From Vallitalea okinawensis (lineage in GTDB: Bacteria > Bacillota > Clostridia > Lachnospirales > PQDH01), in the NCBI RefSeq assembly GCF_002964605.1, contig NZ_PQDH01000001.1, positions 868,001 to 932,000 of the forward strand: 64,000 bases of DNA, read 5' to 3'. Position 1 is the first letter of the stretch. The number at the start of each line of letters is the position of its first letter. Both the position numbers and the translations under genes were made by a program. A model generated the notes under the pieces. That model was given only the letters and a program-made list of their open reading frames with translations, did not search any database and was not told the origin of the DNA. Positions 60,941-64,000 of the stretch are shown here, in pieces.

Positions 60941-61711
60941 ATTGCTTAAGAATTCGCTAAATTCTTCTGTTATTTTGTAGTGTGCCAAATAGCCATCCAT
61001 ATACCCTATCTCAGGATAAAAGCTTAACTTGATTCTCAGTCCATTGGTTAGATTCAAGTAGAAATCTCTTTGTCCTTCTAGGTATGCATCGTAGCCATTT
61101 TGCCATTGTTCTTCTGTTACGTCTCCAAATGCATCCTCTTCATATTGATCAGAACCTACATCCTTCATATCTTTATATTCTGAATAGAAGTGTTCAATAT
61201 ATTCTTTATCCTTAAAAATATTGACGGTTTGAGGTACAGTTATCCCTATCTTATTCACTGCATAAGGAGAAAACTCTTCGATGCAAACAATATCTTCTGG
61301 GCTGGTCACATTGTAGACTTCTAGAATTCTCTTAGCATCATTAGGTTGATCATCGATAAAGTTACAAAAACCGAATACTTGATACAGGCCTTTTTTATCC
61401 ACCACTACAATCGCGTTACTATTAAAAGCTTTATATTCATATACTTTGGAATGATCGTATGCTGAATCATGACCTATGGTTCCTGAAGGTATTTCATAGA
61501 TTTCATCACCTAAATCCTCTTGAGTAATTTCCCTATAGATATCATGCACTTCTAAATACTCATCATCTAGGTATTCATAATAGGCATTATTGTATTCAAA
61601 TAGGGTTATAGGTTCAACTTCTCCCTTAGAGGTATCTTTTCTCATTATTCTTGAACAACCACTGACAATCGTACTAATTAACAGTAACATTAAGATTATC
61701 TTTACTTTCAT
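60926..61711 (-). CDS. Lipoprotein of unknown function
   Basis: The 261-residue protein has a lipobox VSGC at residues 16-19. The rest is acidic and soluble, with YLDDEYLEVHDIYREITQEDLGDEIYEIPSG and an aromatic-rich C-terminal part. No known domain. GGGTGGTG precedes the ATG. It is between an AraC and an ABC operon, and may have a signalling or sensing role at the membrane, but that is guesswork. Confidence 0.72.
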   Translation of the reverse strand: MKVKIILMLLLISTIVSGCSRIMRKDTSKGEVEPITLFEYNNAYYEYLDDEYLEVHDIYREITQEDLGDEIYEIPSGTIGHDSAYDHSKVYEYKAFNSNAIVVVDKKGLYQVFGFCNFIDDQPNDAKRILEVYNVTSPEDIVCIEEFSPYAVNKIGITVPQTVNIFKDKEYIEHFYSEYKDMKDVGSDQYEEDAFGDVTEEQWQNGYDAYLEGQRDFYLNLTNGLRIKLSFYPEIGYMDGYLAHYKITEEFSEFLSNKTSH

Positions 61712-61809
61712 TTATATCACCACCCATCTTTAGACGCTACGATTCAATCATTTGTTCCATAAACTGTATAATCAATTTAATTACTACCATTCTAACATAA
61801 GTGAGTACA

Positions 61810-61845
61810 AAGCCGCTATACTCCATCATAGGAACATAGCGGCTT
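61810..61845 (-). terminator. Terminator after the Lpl-type binding-protein gene
   Basis: AAGCCGCTAT and ATAGCGGCTT form a 10-bp perfect stem with a 16-base loop, followed by TTTGTACTC on the minus strand, 45 bases after the stop. Confidence 0.72.
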
Positions 61846-61890
61846 AATACTTCATGGATTATAATACCAGATCACTAATTTTTTTACCTT

Positions 61891-63519
61891 CTAATTCATG
61901 AATCGATCATAAGCAGTCTGATAAATCTCCATTAAACGATCATAGCCCATTTTATTAATTTCTTTAATATAATCATCCCATTCTTCTTCAATGCCACCAT
62001 TCATCATCCACTCAGCTGCTTTTCGATCGACATATGTATAGATATCACCATACAATGTTGACAATTCTGTAGATTCTTCTGGTGCCCAAGTCATCATTGG
62101 GAATGTATTTTCAATTGGTTCAATTAAGTCTCCGTATAGATCATCATAACTTGCTTTTAGCTTATGGAAATCAGCATCTAAAATTTTATCTTGTAGTTCT
62201 TCTGAGAAATAAACTGGTGCTGGGTCAGCAACACCCTTGATCCATTTCCATTCATCTGGATTTTTGGTATCATCAGCTGGTGGTAAAATGCTGTAGGTTC
62301 CGTCATCATTTTTCTTAGTACCTTCTCCAAATGAACCAAAGAAAGCTTGTACAGTCATGTCTTCACCATACCACTCATTAATCCAACGCATCGTTGCTTC
62401 AGGATTTTTATTTGTTCTTGGTATGACAAATGGATTCTTAACAACTGTTGTTTGCATTAACTCGTTTGTAATCCCTCTATGACCATTAGGTCCTTCAAGT
62501 GGTAATAATACTTCATATTGATCAGCCCATTGTCCTACCATTTGTGGCGCTGTCCAACTTGTGATAACTCCAACTTTTGCTCCACCGTTAGAATCGACTT
62601 GTCCGATAGTCCAAAAGTCAGTTGCTGTAAAGAGTTCAGGATTAATCAACTCTTCCTCCAGAAGACGGCGCATATATTTCATTGCTTCTTTGTATTCCTC
62701 TGTTATAGGTGTAAATCTTACTTTACCATCACGAATATCCATCTTTTCGTTAACAAAGTTTGCTGTATTTGTTATACCAAATGCATTAAATAAGTCTTGA
62801 TAGCTGAACATTCCACTGGGATCAGTTGTAAATGGTAATTCATCATTTGGATCACCATTACCGTTGGCATCCTCTTCTTTAAATGCTTTAAGAACACTAT
62901 AAAATTCTTCAGTTGTTGTTGGCATATCCAACCCTAAGTTATCTAACCATGTTGTATTAATAATCCATGCATTATTAACTTGAGGTCTAAATGGACGGTA
63001 TGATGGTAAGCTGTATATATGTCCATCTGGAGCAGTTGCAATCTTCTTTAGAATTGGTACTTCTTCAAACATTTTTTGTACATTGGGAGCGTATTGAAGA
63101 TAGTCATCTAATGGATAAAAATACTCTTTGTTATTTAAAATATCCACATCTTTAAGACCTTCACCACCCAATATAACGTCTGGTAAATCTCCACTGGCTA
63201 GTACAAGGTTAACCTTTGTTCTAAAATCATCACCTCCAATGAATTCTACATCGATTCCGATATTGGTTAATTCTTTTAAATTCTGAATTGAAGGCATAGA
63301 CTCAAGTGACTCCGTTTGTGTTGCCCCTGCAAACATAACGCTTAATGTCATTTCTTCATCAACAATAGGGTAACCTGTCTCATTAAAATTAGCTGTTACC
63401 TGTATATTTTTGTCATCATTTGTTTCTGTATTACTATTCGTATCTGTTTCTCCAGAACAACCTGTGAATACTAAGGTTGCACCAAGGCATAACGCAATAA
63501 TCTTTTTGTAGATTTTCAT
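61891..63519 (-). CDS. Lpl-type extracellular solute-binding lipoprotein
   Basis: The 542-residue protein has a signal peptide with lipobox FTGC (residues 18-21) and a Thr/Asn-rich linker. The long body (GGDDFRTKVNLVLASGDLPDVILG, FNAFGITNTANFVNEKMDIRDGKVRFTPITEEYKEAMKYMRRLLEEELINPELF) is characteristic of the LplA/YtcQ family that serves LplB/LplC-type permeases for acidic or complex oligosaccharides. It follows a permease gene on the same strand. GGGAGAGAGA precedes the ATG. Substrate unknown. Confidence 0.92.
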   Translation of the reverse strand: MKIYKKIIALCLGATLVFTGCSGETDTNSNTETNDDKNIQVTANFNETGYPIVDEEMTLSVMFAGATQTESLESMPSIQNLKELTNIGIDVEFIGGDDFRTKVNLVLASGDLPDVILGGEGLKDVDILNNKEYFYPLDDYLQYAPNVQKMFEEVPILKKIATAPDGHIYSLPSYRPFRPQVNNAWIINTTWLDNLGLDMPTTTEEFYSVLKAFKEEDANGNGDPNDELPFTTDPSGMFSYQDLFNAFGITNTANFVNEKMDIRDGKVRFTPITEEYKEAMKYMRRLLEEELINPELFTATDFWTIGQVDSNGGAKVGVITSWTAPQMVGQWADQYEVLLPLEGPNGHRGITNELMQTTVVKNPFVIPRTNKNPEATMRWINEWYGEDMTVQAFFGSFGEGTKKNDDGTYSILPPADDTKNPDEWKWIKGVADPAPVYFSEELQDKILDADFHKLKASYDDLYGDLIEPIENTFPMMTWAPEESTELSTLYGDIYTYVDRKAAEWMMNGGIEEEWDDYIKEINKMGYDRLMEIYQTAYDRFMN

Positions 63520-63650
63520 ATGAATCTCTCTCCCTCTCCCTTTAATTTGGTATTAATATAATTGAAGATAAACAAAGTATATAAGCTTATCTATTATATT
63601 TCTTTTGTTTGATGTAAACCTATCCTCCAGTAAGCATTAATCTATTCCAA

Positions 63651-64000
63651 TTATTCTTTTATTGCTCCAATCATAACGCCTTGTACAAAGTACTTTTGCA
63701 TGAATGGATAGATGATAATAACAGGAAGTGATGCCAAAACAATTATTGAGTATTTCATGAGTCCTGCTATACGTTTTGCCTGAATGGCACTTTCACCACC
63801 ACTATTGGATAAGGTTTCGCCTTCCAATAAGATTGATCGTAAAACTAATTGCAAAGTATTCAGTTCTTCATCACGTATATAAATGAGTGCTTTAAAATAT
63901 TCATTCCATTGTGCAACCGCATAATATAATGTGATTACAGCAATAATTGCTTTCGATAGTGGCAATACAATGCTGATGAAGAATCTAAAATTACCACATC
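63651..64000 (-). CDS. Carbohydrate ABC permease, LplC/MalG type (5' end beyond window)
   Basis: The open frame continues past the right edge, so only the last 115 residues are seen. GNFRFFISIVLPLSKAII is the end of an EAA loop, and FMQKYFVQGVMIGAIKE is the typical C-terminus of LplC permeases. It lies 131 bases upstream of the LplA-like binding protein on the same strand and forms its importer. Confidence 0.88.
   Translation of the reverse strand, partial: CGNFRFFISIVLPLSKAIIAVITLYYAVAQWNEYFKALIYIRDEELNTLQLVLRSILLEGETLSNSGGESAIQAKRIAGLMKYSIIVLASLPVIIIYPFMQKYFVQGVMIGAIKE

Noticed and set aside
1-64000. tRNA, rRNA, riboswitch or T-box elements
   Set aside because: I looked for cloverleaf-like stretches and conserved leader motifs and could not support any.

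Overview
The window is AT-rich, with AGGAGG-type ribosome-binding sites, frequent TTG/GTG starts and many stem-plus-T-run terminators. With AraC-type regulators, TRAP and CUT1 sugar transporters and many glycoside hydrolases, this fits a low-GC Gram-positive anaerobe of the Clostridia living on plant or algal polysaccharides. A Vallitalea-like Lachnospirales is my guess; no rRNA or tRNA is present to test it.

1-10.1 kb is a uronate-utilisation operon on the minus strand: KdgF-like cupin, TRAP transporter (DctP, DctM, DctQ), KduI, KduD, a second SDR reductase, a second DctP and the start of an AEC-family carrier. A membrane-anchored AraC regulator lies upstream. 10.2-16 kb holds a SIMPL protein, an ABM-like protein, an AraC regulator, a SHOCT protein, and a divergent MocR regulator / PLP decarboxylase pair around a palindrome. 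15.9-23.7 kb is an arabinoside module: GH127, a CUT1 ABC importer without its ATPase, and a YesN/YesM-type two-component system. 23.8-28 kb holds a cupin, an exported beta-rich protein, an NAD-dependent epimerase-like protein and a Dus enzyme.

28.4-33.4 kb is an accessory islet: a DUF2958 protein, then HNH nuclease, NUDIX hydrolase and a PLD-SF2 helicase-DUF3427 fusion, which looks like a defence cassette. 33.4-39.7 kb is gene-poor and repeat-rich. It holds a secreted WG-repeat protein, three tandem cysteine-rich two-domain paralogues with a sigma-K-like promoter each, three copies of a conserved hairpin, and decayed 3' ends of an S8 protease and a GH3 gene.

39.7-48.5 kb is a sugar module: GPH symporter, GH3 beta-glucosidase, PfkB kinase, xylose-isomerase-like protein, class II aldolase and two AraC regulators. 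An identical 18-bp element with a dyad precedes both the kinase and the aldolase genes. 48.5-48.8 kb holds an overlooked type I toxin-antitoxin locus: a 24-residue toxin and a convergent RNA with a consensus promoter. 48.9-57.4 kb has a PEP-synthase/rifampin-phosphotransferase-like protein with a divergent TetR, a GNAT enzyme, an HxlR/VOC pair with a perfect operator palindrome, small membrane proteins and a HicA toxin with an unusual Phd-HicB-like antitoxin. 57.5-64 kb has a GH36 alpha-galactosidase with a divergent AraC regulator, a lipoprotein, and an Lpl-type solute-binding protein followed by a truncated permease.
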